64,000 nt of DNA from Paeniglutamicibacter terrestris (GTDB lineage Bacteria; Actinomycetota; Actinomycetes; Actinomycetales; Micrococcaceae). Numbering within the stretch: the stretch's first letter is position 1; each line of letters begins with the position of its first letter. Positions 1 to 8,491 of the stretch are shown piece after piece. The notes below the pieces were generated by a model. The model was not told the origin of the DNA and did no database searches. It saw only the letters and a program-made list of their open reading frames with translations. The position numbers were made by a program, and so were the translations under genes. The stretch is taken from NCBI RefSeq assembly GCF_012271785.1, contig NZ_JAAWVT010000002.1:372001-436000 (forward strand), given 5' to 3'.

Positions 1-692
1 TGGAGAAGCTGGGTTATGACCTGGGCCTGGAACCGGTACCCGTCACGCCCGCCGCGCATTACATCATGGGCGGGATCTTGACCGATGATCTGGGTGCCTC
101 AACGCTGCCCGGGCTTTATGCCGCCGGGGAATGTGCGAACACCGGTGTGCACGGGGCCAACCGTTTGGCGTCCAACTCGCTGCTCGAGGGCCTGGTCTTC
201 GCCTGGCGGATGGTGGTGAACCTGCCGATGACCCCCGAGATCGGCGACTTTACCAACTCCGAGACCAACAAGGCTCTCACCAAGGTGATTGTCACCCAGC
301 CCCCGCGGAGGATCGAGGGCAAGGCAGACCCGAGCGCGAACTTCGAATCAGACGAGTTGCTTAACCTGGCCCAGCTCCAAGATCTAGCTCAGCGCTACCT
401 GGGTGTGGTGCGCACCGGAGATGGGCTCAGAACCGCGCTACGGCAACTTGAACGCTGGCAGGTGAGCCCGCATGATCGCAGCTCCCACGAACTGGCCAAC
501 CTGCTGACCCTGGCCACATTGATCGCCACCGCGGCGCTGCATCGGGAGAATTCCCTCGGGGCACACTACCGCTCCGATGCACCTGAGCCACCACTACCGG
601 TGGCAGGTCACCTCCAGCGCTTCGCCCAACAAGCACCCACCGCGCTTCAAGAATCGCTCCAAGCACAGCAAAGGATCACGACCCTTGTCTGA
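1..692 (+). CDS. nadB: L-aspartate oxidase, C-terminal part (5' end outside window)
   Basis: The reading frame is open from base 3 and the start lies left of the window. NadB is an FAD enzyme that oxidises L-aspartate to iminoaspartate, the first step of de novo NAD synthesis. The visible part begins in the FAD-binding region: PAAHYIMGGI, then LPGLYAAGECANTGVHGAN and NRLASNSLLEGLVF, which are hallmark blocks of the NadB/succinate dehydrogenase flavoprotein family. A helical C-terminal tail of about 120 residues follows. The stop overlaps the TTG start of nadC by 8 bases, so the two are probably translationally coupled. nadA would be expected just upstream, outside the window. Confidence 0.95.
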   Translation, partial: EKLGYDLGLEPVPVTPAAHYIMGGILTDDLGASTLPGLYAAGECANTGVHGANRLASNSLLEGLVFAWRMVVNLPMTPEIGDFTNSETNKALTKVIVTQPPRRIEGKADPSANFESDELLNLAQLQDLAQRYLGVVRTGDGLRTALRQLERWQVSPHDRSSHELANLLTLATLIATAALHRENSLGAHYRSDAPEPPLPVAGHLQRFAQQAPTALQESLQAQQRITTLV

Positions 693-1611
693 AACCACGA
701 CCCACACCACCTCCAATCCCAGCGCAGAGATTGCGGTGCACGGCATCAACATCCAGCCGGTACCGGCTCGCGTGATCCAGAAGATTGTTCTGGCGGCACT
801 GGAGGAAGATAACCCGCGCGGAGATCTCACCGGGAACACGCTGATTCCCGTACACACCACCGCCACCGCCGCGGTCATCGCCCGCGAACCGGGTATCTGC
901 GCCGGGCTGGATACCTTCATCACCGCGATGAAACTCACCGATCCCGCCCTCGAACTGATTCCGGCGCTCGCCGACGGGGACAGTTTTGCGCCGGGGGATA
1001 CGCTGATCACCGTCAGCGGTCCGGCCCGCTCCCTGCTGGCCGGAGAACGCGTGGGATTGAACCTGCTCCAGCGCCTGTCCGGCATCGCCACCGCCACCGC
1101 CGCCTACGTTGCGGCCGCGCAGGGAACCGGCGCCCGGATCGTCGACACCCGCAAGACCACCCCGGGCTTACGGGTACTTGAACGCTACGCGGTGCGCTGC
1201 GGTGGCGGCTTTAATCATCGGGATAATCTCTCCGAGGCCGTGATGGCCAAGGACAATCACCTCGCGTTGCTGGGGACCGGATCGACGCTGACCAATGCGC
1301 TGCGCAAGGCCCGTGCCGCACTGGGGCACACCGTGCACTTTGAGGTGGAGATCGATTCCCTTGATCAGCTCGACGCGGTGCTTGCCGCCGGAGTGGACAC
1401 CATCATGCTAGATAACTTCACGCTCGCCGATTTGGCCATCGGGGTGCGTCGCATTGCCGGTGCCGCACTGGTGGAAGCCTCGGGGAACGTTAAGCTGGAG
1501 ACCGTGGCGTCAATTGCCGCCACCGGGGTCGACGTCATTTCCTCCGGCGCCCTGACCCACTCGGTGCGCGCCCTTGACCTCGGCCTGGATATCAGGATGG
1601 AAGCAAACTAA
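685..1611 (+). CDS. nadC: nicotinate-nucleotide pyrophosphorylase (carboxylating)
   Basis: NadC converts quinolinate and PRPP to nicotinate mononucleotide, CO2 and pyrophosphate. The frame stays open further upstream, but I place the start at TTG 685 because AAAGGA lies 9 bases before it and it overlaps the nadB stop, a usual operon joint. The product is 308 aa. Family motifs are visible: DTRKTTPGLR near residues 154-163, followed by RCGGGFNHR near 171-179, which bind quinolinate and phosphate, then MAKDNH and the C-terminal barrel strands ending in VDVISSGALTHS. The first 25 or so residues are rich in Thr and Ser and look like a non-conserved extension. Confidence 0.95.
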   Translation: MSETTTHTTSNPSAEIAVHGINIQPVPARVIQKIVLAALEEDNPRGDLTGNTLIPVHTTATAAVIAREPGICAGLDTFITAMKLTDPALELIPALADGDSFAPGDTLITVSGPARSLLAGERVGLNLLQRLSGIATATAAYVAAAQGTGARIVDTRKTTPGLRVLERYAVRCGGGFNHRDNLSEAVMAKDNHLALLGTGSTLTNALRKARAALGHTVHFEVEIDSLDQLDAVLAAGVDTIMLDNFTLADLAIGVRRIAGAALVEASGNVKLETVASIAATGVDVISSGALTHSVRALDLGLDIRMEAN

Positions 1612-1612
1612 C

Positions 1613-2758
1613 GTGATTTACCTCGATGCGGCGGCCACCACCCCCGTGCGCCAAGACGTGCTGGATACCATCATTCCACTGTTGACCCACGACTATGGCA
1701 ACCCCTCCAGCACCCATGAGATGGGCCAAACCGCGGCCCGCGCCCTCGACTACGCGCGCGAAACCGCCGCCGGCGTGCTGGGCGTACGCACCGGGGACAT
1801 CGTTTTTACCTCCGGCGGTACCGAGTCAAACAACCTGGCCATCAAGGGGCTGGCCCTTGGGGCCCCGCGCGGACGCCACCTGATTCGCTCGGCCATCGAG
1901 CATCCCTCGGTCGCCGAGGCCTGCGCCTATTTGGTGCGCCACCACGGTTTTGAGCTGGATATCGCCCCGGTGGATGCCCACGGCCGTGTTCAGCTGGCCG
2001 CCTTCACGGCATTGCTGCGTAATGACACCACGCTGGTGAGCGTCATGGCGGTGAACAATGAGGTGGGCACCATCGAGCCGATCGCCGAGCTGGCGGCCGC
2101 CGCGCATGCCGTCGGTGCCCTGGTGCATGTGGACGGTGTGCAGGCGGCCGGTTGGCTTCACATGGGGCGGATCGCCGCACATGCCGATGCCCTGAGCATT
2201 TCCGGGCACAAGATTGGCGGGCTCAAGGGGGCCGGGCTGCTGATGGTTCGCGGCAAGCTAGCCCTTGAGCCGCTGATCCATGGGGGCGGGCAGGAGCGGG
2301 AACGGCGTTCGGGCACCGAGAACGTGGCGGGGGCCGTGTCCACCGCCACCGCGTTATCCCTTGCCGCGCGAGCCAACACCGAGGCCGCCGCCCAGAGTTA
2401 TGGCGACTACATCATTTCCGCGGTGCTCAAGGGGCTGAATACCGATGGGCGGGTTCGCGCTCGGCTCACCGGGGATCCGGTACACCGCGTCCCTGGCATC
2501 GTCTCCTTCGTTTTCCCGGAGACCGGAGGCGAGACGGTTTTGCTGGAACTGGAACGTCGTGGGGTGATCTGTTCCTCCGGTTCGGCATGTTCGGCAGGAT
2601 CCACCGATCCCTCACCGGTGCTGATTGGTATGGGGTACAGCGAACAAGAGGCGCATACAGCCGTGCGCTTGAGTTTCACGCGCAAGGTTAAGGAATCCGA
2701 GGTTGCCACCGCTGCCCGTGCCGTGGTGGCGGCGGTGAAGGCGATCGCGGGCAACTGA
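1613..2758 (+). CDS. cysteine desulfurase (IscS/NifS family)
   Basis: This is a class V PLP enzyme that takes sulfur from cysteine for iron-sulfur assembly. I chose GTG 1613, one base after the nadC stop, because it gives the family N-terminus IYLDAAATTPV. The product is 381 aa. The PLP lysine is Lys200 in SGHKIGG, HGGGQERERRSGTEN is the phosphate-binding block, and the persulfide cysteine is Cys326 in SSGSACSAGS, as in the IscS group. Its position behind nadB-nadC suggests a dedicated role in maturing the [4Fe-4S] cluster of quinolinate synthase NadA, an arrangement known for NadS-like desulfurases. That role is inferred from context. Confidence 0.93.
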   Translation: MIYLDAAATTPVRQDVLDTIIPLLTHDYGNPSSTHEMGQTAARALDYARETAAGVLGVRTGDIVFTSGGTESNNLAIKGLALGAPRGRHLIRSAIEHPSVAEACAYLVRHHGFELDIAPVDAHGRVQLAAFTALLRNDTTLVSVMAVNNEVGTIEPIAELAAAAHAVGALVHVDGVQAAGWLHMGRIAAHADALSISGHKIGGLKGAGLLMVRGKLALEPLIHGGGQERERRSGTENVAGAVSTATALSLAARANTEAAAQSYGDYIISAVLKGLNTDGRVRARLTGDPVHRVPGIVSFVFPETGGETVLLELERRGVICSSGSACSAGSTDPSPVLIGMGYSEQEAHTAVRLSFTRKVKESEVATAARAVVAAVKAIAGN

Positions 2759-2843
2759 GCCGGCCAGAGGCCCCCGCTCGTGTCGACAAGCCGGGGCAGT
2801 TGTCAGCGTGCGACGGTCCGGGCTGGTGCATTCTCGAACGTAT

Positions 2844-2859
2844 TCGAATCTATGTTCTA
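2844..2859. promoter_or_regulatory. possible degenerate SOS-type box in the gap after the desulfurase
   Basis: TCGAATCTATGTTCTA matches the actinobacterial LexA consensus TCGAAC-N4-GTTCGA at 10 of 12 fixed positions. It lies in the 204-base gap between two convergent genes and drives nothing obvious; only a tiny open frame (ATG 2870, stop about 12 codons later) follows it. Boxes of this form often sit in front of DUF222/HNH genes in this group, so this may be the leftover promoter of a lost copy. This is inference only. Confidence 0.3.
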
Positions 2860-2962
2860 GTGTCCTTCGATGGTGCTGCCTAACGTGCGCCAGCGACAGA
2901 GCTAGGTGAGAACGCGCCAGATCATAGGACCGGGGCGTGGTCGAATATCAACTCGGTTTGTT

Positions 2963-3796
2963 CTACCGCTGCGCAACGCGTTGCGGGTCTCTGGCATATT
3001 CGGACCAGCTACCGGGGTAGAGACGGCCGCGACCGAGCCCGACGTGTTCGAGGGCCAGCAGATTGTGGCACGCAGTGATGCCGGATCCGCAATAGGAAAC
3101 GACGGCAGAGCCGTCCTGGACCCCGGCGCTCGCAAACGCCTCACGTACCTCGGCGGCCGGCAGGAGCCGGCCAGCGGAGTCCAGGTTTTCTCGGCAGGGC
3201 ACGTTCACCGCGCCGGGAATATGCCCGGCTTGGGGATCCGTGGGGAGCTGAAGGCTGCCATCGAAGCGTTCGGTGGTGCGGGCATCAATCACGATCCCGG
3301 TCCATGACTCGAGGTCCTCGGCATGAACCAGAGATTCTTCGGGCCAGGGCACCGCCGTGAAGTGTGCCGGCGCAGGATGTACCGACTCACGTTCGAGCGG
3401 ACCGGACCATGCAGCAATTCCGCCATCGAGCAAGGCTGCCCGCTTCCCGAGTGCCCGCAGCATCCACACAAGCCGTGCCGCAATGACGCCGCCTGCATCG
3501 TCGTAGGCGATGACCGTCGAGTCATCGCCCACCCCCAGAGAAGACATCCCACGGGCGAAAACCGCCGGAGAAGGCAGAGGATTCAGCCCCCGCGCACCGG
3601 ACTCGCCGGATAAGCACGTATCGAGGTCGACAAACACGGCGTGAGGGATGTGCCCACTGTCGAAGGCGGCCCGCCCGGAGGAACCATTGAGGTACCAGCG
3701 TGCATCGGCAATGATCACCTCATGGCGGTGCCTGTCCAGCCACGCTCCGCTGACAAAGGGAGGAAGGATGTCTTCGATGGCTTGAGTCGCGTCCAT
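2963..3796 (-). CDS. sulfurtransferase, two rhodanese domains (SseA/thiosulfate type)
   Basis: A 277 aa cytoplasmic enzyme that transfers sulfane sulfur, from thiosulfate or 3-mercaptopyruvate, to a thiophilic acceptor. The N-terminal inactive rhodanese domain contains IADARWYLNG and SGHIPHAVFVD. The C-terminal active domain has the catalytic loop CGSGITAC, and CGSG-type loops are more usual in mercaptopyruvate sulfurtransferases than the CRxG loop of strict thiosulfate enzymes. The length is normal for the family. The gene converges on the nad/desulfurase operon, so both neighbours handle sulfur, but they are transcribed separately. Confidence 0.92.
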   Translation of the reverse strand: MDATQAIEDILPPFVSGAWLDRHRHEVIIADARWYLNGSSGRAAFDSGHIPHAVFVDLDTCLSGESGARGLNPLPSPAVFARGMSSLGVGDDSTVIAYDDAGGVIAARLVWMLRALGKRAALLDGGIAAWSGPLERESVHPAPAHFTAVPWPEESLVHAEDLESWTGIVIDARTTERFDGSLQLPTDPQAGHIPGAVNVPCRENLDSAGRLLPAAEVREAFASAGVQDGSAVVSYCGSGITACHNLLALEHVGLGRGRLYPGSWSEYARDPQRVAQR

Positions 3797-4018
3797 GCCT
3801 CACGATATACAGACGGTCAGCCATCCACGAAGCGAGGTCTCAAATATCGAGATCGCCCCCATGACCTTCCCGACTGGGGATGCGCATTGGGGACCTGCGC
3901 AGGGGTACCCCCACCACTTGGCGGGACTGAGCGCACGGAGCAATAAATCCACAGCGCACTCTCTGGTCCCAGCTTCGGCATCGCGAGTAGTCTGACGCGT
4001 AGGGGTCAGGAGGTCTCA

Positions 4019-5557
4019 ATGTCCAAGCGCAGCGACGCACGCATTCGCGAACTGCTCGCCTCCATGGCTTCGATCTCCAGCGATCTCTCCGTCACCGCCA
4101 TCACCCACCGCGTGCTTGATGAGGCAATGGCCATCTACGGCGCCACCTCCGGCCTCTTAGAGCTCACCAGCTCGTCGCACCAACAAGCACACCTAGCCAA
4201 GGGCAAGGATGCTGCCGGCTTAAGTCAACCGGCAGGTAAGGACGAAGCCAAGCGACTGCGCCTAGAACTACGGACCCGGCAGGAAATCTTCGCCCTGCTC
4301 ACCCTGGGACCTAAAAACGGTAAGGACCGCTACTCCAAGGCCGATCAAGAGCTCGGCGCTGCGCTCGCCGGAAGCGCATCGGTCGCCCTGGAGAATGCGC
4401 AGCTCTACCAAGATGCGGCAGATCGCGCCCGCTGGCTCACCGCCTGTGCACGCATAGGCGGTTTGCTGGGGGGAGAGTCACGCCACCACACTCAGGGGCT
4501 CAACGAGGTGGCGGAGCTGGCCAGTAACGAATCGCGCGCCAGTTATGCGTTGCTGCTGACCCCCATCGAACATCATGAGGGAAGCGAACCCGGTTACCGG
4601 ATCTCCGGGATCAGCCAGAACCTCCCGGATGAGCTCGTGGGTCAGGTGTTGCCGGAGCAGGGGGAGAGCAATCAACTGAACCTGGCGTACTCCAAGTCCC
4701 TGCTGCTACCCACCCCCGATGCCATTCTGCCCTCCGGACTGATCCCCGCCGGTTCCCACACGCTGCTGGTAGAACTCAGTGCCCGTGCCACGCACTACGG
4801 GTTACTGCTGATGATCCGCGAGGAGGGAAGTGATGAGTATGGGCCGGTCGACATCCAGATGGCCGGGATCTTCGCCGATAACGTCGCCCAGGGACTTGGG
4901 CTGGTCCAGATGCACCACCTGCGCGAAGAGGTCCTGCTCTATCTGGAGCGCGAACGCATTGCCCGGGACCTGCATGACATCGTCATCCAACGCATCTTCG
5001 CCGCGGGTTTGGGCATCAGTGCGCTGAGCAAACACCTACCCACGCCCGCCACCAGGGAACGCGCGGGGGCCATCGCCGGGGAACTGGACACCACCATCGC
5101 CGAGCTGCGCGCCACCATCTATTCGCTGCAGGCCACCGTGGGGGCTACCGAGAGTCCTAGCTCCCGGATCCTGCGAGCCATTCGCTTGGCCGCCGAACCC
5201 CTCGACTTCACCCCACGGGTGCACCTGGGCGACGGATTAGACGCGCTGATGCACAAGAGAACCCTGACCCACCTGCTTGCGGTGATCACCGAGGCCTTGA
5301 GCAACGTGGTGCGCCATGCCCACGCAAACGCCGTGGATCTGAGCATCGAGCTCACGCCCACCACGCTGCACCTGCGTATCCACGATGACGGAGTGGGACT
5401 TGGGGCAATGCACCATGAAAGCGGACTGGCGAACATGCGCCAGCGTGCCGCCGAACTCGGAGGAACGCTGGCCGTGGACTCAACGCCAGGGCACGGAACC
5501 ACCCTGAGCTGGATCATCCCGCTGCCGGCACCGTCCGCGCCCGGCAGAACGGCCTAG
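4019..5557 (+). CDS. GAF-domain sensor histidine kinase (DevS-like)
   Basis: A 512 aa two-component sensor with no membrane segment. Residues about 15-140 and 145-300 look like two GAF domains, each ending in a helix (SVALENAQLYQDA and DNVAQGLGL). A HisKA_3 dimerisation domain follows, with the phospho-accepting His319 in RDLHD, then a HATPase_c domain with an EALSNVVRHA N-box, DDGVGLG and a GLANM G-box. AGGAGG lies 5 bases before ATG 4019. The layout recalls the DevS/DosT redox and oxygen sensors, but a heme ligand cannot be judged by eye. Its stop codon overlaps that of the convergent response regulator in the palindrome CTAG (5554-5557). Confidence 0.9.
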   Translation: MSKRSDARIRELLASMASISSDLSVTAITHRVLDEAMAIYGATSGLLELTSSSHQQAHLAKGKDAAGLSQPAGKDEAKRLRLELRTRQEIFALLTLGPKNGKDRYSKADQELGAALAGSASVALENAQLYQDAADRARWLTACARIGGLLGGESRHHTQGLNEVAELASNESRASYALLLTPIEHHEGSEPGYRISGISQNLPDELVGQVLPEQGESNQLNLAYSKSLLLPTPDAILPSGLIPAGSHTLLVELSARATHYGLLLMIREEGSDEYGPVDIQMAGIFADNVAQGLGLVQMHHLREEVLLYLERERIARDLHDIVIQRIFAAGLGISALSKHLPTPATRERAGAIAGELDTTIAELRATIYSLQATVGATESPSSRILRAIRLAAEPLDFTPRVHLGDGLDALMHKRTLTHLLAVITEALSNVVRHAHANAVDLSIELTPTTLHLRIHDDGVGLGAMHHESGLANMRQRAAELGGTLAVDSTPGHGTTLSWIIPLPAPSAPGRTA

Positions 5558-6312
5558 GTGCCCCCGGCGTCCGGACCCGGCACCGGGTGGGTCACAAACA
5601 CCGCCGCCTGCGTGCGCGACTCAAAACCCAGCTTCGCCAACATCGAGGAGACGTAGTTCTTCACCGTCTTCTCCGCCAAGCGCATGCGCTCGCCGATCTG
5701 CCGGTTGCTCAGCCCCTCACCCACCAGTTCCAGTACGCGGCGTTCTTGGGTGGTCAGTTGGGTGAATCGCGGGTCGAGGTTTTCGTGGGTAATTAACCCG
5801 GAGATGATGCGGGCCTTGAGTCCCGGGGTGAAAAGCGATTCGCCGCGGGCCGCCCGGCGCAGCGCGTTGATCAGGTCGTTGCCGGCGATCTGCTTAAGCA
5901 CGTATCCCATGGCGCCGGCGAGTACCGCCCCGCGCAGGGCTTGTTCGTCGTCGTAGCTGGTGAGGATCAGGCAATTGAGCGACTCGTCAATTGACCGCAC
6001 ATCGCGGCAGACCTCGATGCCTGTGCCATCGGGCAACCGGGCATCAAGCACCGAGACATCCGGGCGGAGCGCCGGGATCTGTTTGCGTGCCTCACCCGCG
6101 GTGCCGGAGGTGCCCACCACCTCAAAGCCTTCGCCCTCAAGTAATTCGCGCAGGCCGCGGCGGACCAACTCGTGATCATCAAGGATGAAAACACGGATGG
6201 GCGATTCGGGGTCTTTGTGCTGCAGCGGGCCCGTTGCCTCGGCGATTGAGGGATCCTGAGAAGGCTCTGGCAGCTGATGAGGCGCAGGCAGCGCAGTACC
6301 GACGTTCTCCAT
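5554..6312 (-). CDS. LuxR/NarL-family response regulator (DevR-like)
   Basis: A 252 aa regulator starting at ATG 6312; the frame is open upstream but a GGGGGC stretch precedes this codon. A proline- and glutamate-rich leader of about 40 residues comes first. The receiver domain follows, with ILDDHE acidic residues, phospho-acceptor Asp90 in VLDARLPDG and the conserved lysine in YVLKQI. A short linker leads to a C-terminal helix-turn-helix with LTTQERRVLELVGEGLSN and AEKTVKNYVSS, which is close to DevR/DosR. It is surely the partner of the convergent kinase, with the two genes facing each other rather than sharing an operon. Confidence 0.92.
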   Translation of the reverse strand: MENVGTALPAPHQLPEPSQDPSIAEATGPLQHKDPESPIRVFILDDHELVRRGLRELLEGEGFEVVGTSGTAGEARKQIPALRPDVSVLDARLPDGTGIEVCRDVRSIDESLNCLILTSYDDEQALRGAVLAGAMGYVLKQIAGNDLINALRRAARGESLFTPGLKARIISGLITHENLDPRFTQLTTQERRVLELVGEGLSNRQIGERMRLAEKTVKNYVSSMLAKLGFESRTQAAVFVTHPVPGPDAGGT

Positions 6313-6452
6313 GGTGCCCCCATTGATGGTGTGTACCGCAGCAATCCTGCGCTTTACTCTATTCTTGGCCGCCGAACCTGCCCCGGACAAGGGGCAAAAG
6401 CCCCGTGGTGGATAATAACTAACAAACGCTGCCGCGCAGGGCGGTGCGGTGC

Positions 6453-6908
6453 CTAGGCCGGGTGAGGGAATCCGAGCAGCGCGCGAACCCGGGCGTACTT
6501 GGCAGCCAACCGCTCGCGGGTTTCCGCTGATAGCACGGCGGTCCTGGCCGGATCGGTGTTATCCGCCAGATCCGCCCGCTTCACCGCCAGGGCCGTGGGA
6601 TTCGCCGCGATGCGCGCGCAATAATCTTCCAGCGATTCGCCCTCGATCTTGGTCACTGCTTGCACCGCCTCGATTACCGTGGCCGGGATCCCGGCATGCG
6701 CGAGTTCGGCGGCGCTCACCTGACAGTCCTCCAGTACGTCGTGTAGCCAGGCTGCGGCAACGGCTTCAGTGCTGCCGCCGTGTTGGGCAACGCCAGCGGC
6801 AACGCGTTCGGGATGGGTGATGTAGTCGATACCGGATTTATCTACCTGTCCGGCGTGATTGATGCGGGCGATATTTTCAGCGATCAGTACGAATGCTGTT
6901 TCGGTCAT
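6453..6908 (-). CDS. small HD-domain phosphohydrolase (alarmone hydrolase-like)
   Basis: The product is 151 aa. The start at ATG 6908 has AAGGA 6 bases before it. The motif order matches the hydrolase domain of RelA/SpoT and the stand-alone MESH1-type enzymes: His18 in INHAGQ, DYITHP with His32, His56-Asp57 in AAWLHDVLED, and Asp113 in VKRADLADN. There is no synthetase, TGS or ACT domain. The likely reaction is Mn-dependent removal of the 3'-pyrophosphate from (p)ppGpp or a related nucleotide. The substrate is inferred from motifs alone; a general HD phosphohydrolase is the alternative. It is monocistronic and lies 113 bases from the acetyltransferase behind it. Confidence 0.85.
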   Translation of the reverse strand: MTETAFVLIAENIARINHAGQVDKSGIDYITHPERVAAGVAQHGGSTEAVAAAWLHDVLEDCQVSAAELAHAGIPATVIEAVQAVTKIEGESLEDYCARIAANPTALAVKRADLADNTDPARTAVLSAETRERLAAKYARVRALLGFPHPA

Positions 6909-7021
6909 TTGGTCCTTCGTCGTTGGGTGTTGTTGGGCAGGAGTGAGGTTATTTCCCAGCGTACAGATCTCACCGTGATCTTGATCGACGCCCGGCGTCG
7001 AGACCTGGAGACCAACACCGC

Positions 7022-7588
7022 TTAGCGCGTGGCGAGCCACTGGTGCCGGGTGATGGCATATTCAACATCTCCTGCTTCGTCCCCGTCGATGCGCACCGGC
7101 CAGTCGGCGGTAAAGTGGCGGATCAACGTCATGCCGGATTTTTCCAGCACCCTACGTGATGCCGTGTTCACCACCATGGTGCTGGCAATAATTCGGGTAA
7201 CCGCCACGGAATCCACGGTGAACCCATGGTTAATCAGTGCCCGGGCTCCCTCGGTGGCGAATCCCTGAGACCAAAACTTGTGCCTGATTCGATAGCCAAG
7301 TTCCGGTTCGTCGATGGGTCCACCGGGCTCCGGGCGCAGGTGGAACCAGCCGATGAACTCCCCGGTTTCGCGCAGCTGAGCCACCCAGAATCCGAAGTCA
7401 GCACCGGCGCGGTGGTAGTTCAGGTAGGCGGGCAGGTAGTCCTCGATGAGTTCGCGAACGGGTGTGGGTATCGAGTTGGTGATGAAGCGCATGACGCGTG
7501 GATCCGAATCCAGCTCTTCCAATAGCCCGGCATCCTCACCGGTAAATTCTCGCAATATCAGGCGCGGGCTGCGCAACAGGATCTTCAT
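7022..7588 (-). CDS. GNAT-family N-acetyltransferase (RimJ/RimL type)
   Basis: A 188 aa protein starting MKILLRSPRLILREF, the usual beginning of the RimJ/RimL-like ribosomal-protein or small-molecule acetyltransferases. The fold core is visible: FGFWVAQLRETGEFIGW, then ELGYRIRHKFWSQGFATEGARALINHGF for acetyl-CoA binding, and NTASRRVLEKSGM, the classical last block. GGAGG lies only one base before ATG 7588, which is unusually tight, so initiation may be weak or the true start may differ. The substrate is unknown. Confidence 0.88.
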   Translation of the reverse strand: MKILLRSPRLILREFTGEDAGLLEELDSDPRVMRFITNSIPTPVRELIEDYLPAYLNYHRAGADFGFWVAQLRETGEFIGWFHLRPEPGGPIDEPELGYRIRHKFWSQGFATEGARALINHGFTVDSVAVTRIIASTMVVNTASRRVLEKSGMTLIRHFTADWPVRIDGDEAGDVEYAITRHQWLATR

Positions 7589-7675
7589 GCCTCCAGTGTG
7601 CGCTCCCGCAGCCCGTCCCGGCAGAGTCTCTGCCGGACTGAGGGATCCGTGCAAATCTGCGGAAGCGGGGCCCGG

Positions 7676-8491
7676 CTATTCCTTCACCGCACCTTCGAGC
7701 ATGCCCCGGATGAAGTGGCGCTGCATCAGGAAGTAGAGAATTACCACCGGTAGCGCGACCATGACCGCGGCGGCCGCCAACAGGGCGGTGCCCTGAGTAT
7801 ATTGGCCCTGGAAGAAGGCCAGACCCAGGGGTGCCGTTCTAAACTCGCCGGAGGGTGACATCACCAGCGGGATCAGGAATTCGTTCCACGTCCACATGAA
7901 CATCAGCACGATCATCGTGGTGATCGCCGGGCGCCCCATCGGCACCAGAATGGAGACCAGGATGCGGCCCTTTGAGGCCCCGTCCACGCGGGCAGCATCC
8001 ATGATCGAGGGACTCACGGATTTGAAATAGGCGCGCATCCAATAGGTACCAAAGGCGATGGACTGGGCGACCTGGGGCAGTGCCACGGCCCAGGGGGTAT
8101 CGGTGAGTCCGAAGGTCCGCAGATCGAAGAACAATGGGACGATGATGGCCTCGGAGGGCACCATGATCCCCAAGAGGAACAGGTAGAACAGCACCTGTTC
8201 ACCACGGAAGCGCATGGTGCCAAAGGCGTAGCCGGCCATGACCGAAAGGACCAGCGCGAGGGACACCACGATCACCGCGATGAGCACCGAAGTGGCCATG
8301 TAGGTCCCAAACCTGCCCTGGACCCAGGCCTGGGCAAAGTTCTCGGGGTGGAAGGCACCGGCCCGGGCGGCAGCGGCGTTGGCCGGAGCGAACGCCGTAA
8401 CCACGATGGAGAAGACCGGGGTGAGCACCACGACGGAGAAGAAGATCAGGATGGCGTAGTTCAGCGTGCGTTCACTCGGCGAAACCCTCAT
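7676..8491 (-). CDS. carbohydrate ABC transporter permease (MalG-like)
   Basis: A 271 aa inner-membrane protein with about six transmembrane segments. The EAA loop, contacting the ATPase, is visible as DAARVDGASKGRILVSILVPMGRPA. It is the last gene of a minus-strand sugar operon (kinase, binding protein, two permeases), and its ATG overlaps the stop of the upstream permease as ATGA. No ATPase gene is present, so the transporter probably uses a shared MsiK-type ATPase encoded elsewhere, as is common in actinobacteria. Confidence 0.93.
   Translation of the reverse strand: MRVSPSERTLNYAILIFFSVVVLTPVFSIVVTAFAPANAAAARAGAFHPENFAQAWVQGRFGTYMATSVLIAVIVVSLALVLSVMAGYAFGTMRFRGEQVLFYLFLLGIMVPSEAIIVPLFFDLRTFGLTDTPWAVALPQVAQSIAFGTYWMRAYFKSVSPSIMDAARVDGASKGRILVSILVPMGRPAITTMIVLMFMWTWNEFLIPLVMSPSGEFRTAPLGLAFFQGQYTQGTALLAAAAVMVALPVVILYFLMQRHFIRGMLEGAVKE

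Noticed and set aside
2834-2847. TCGAACGTATTCGA palindrome near the SOS-like box
   Set aside because: The half-site spacing is two bases shorter than the LexA consensus, so it does not fit by itself; the partly overlapping site at 2844 fits better.
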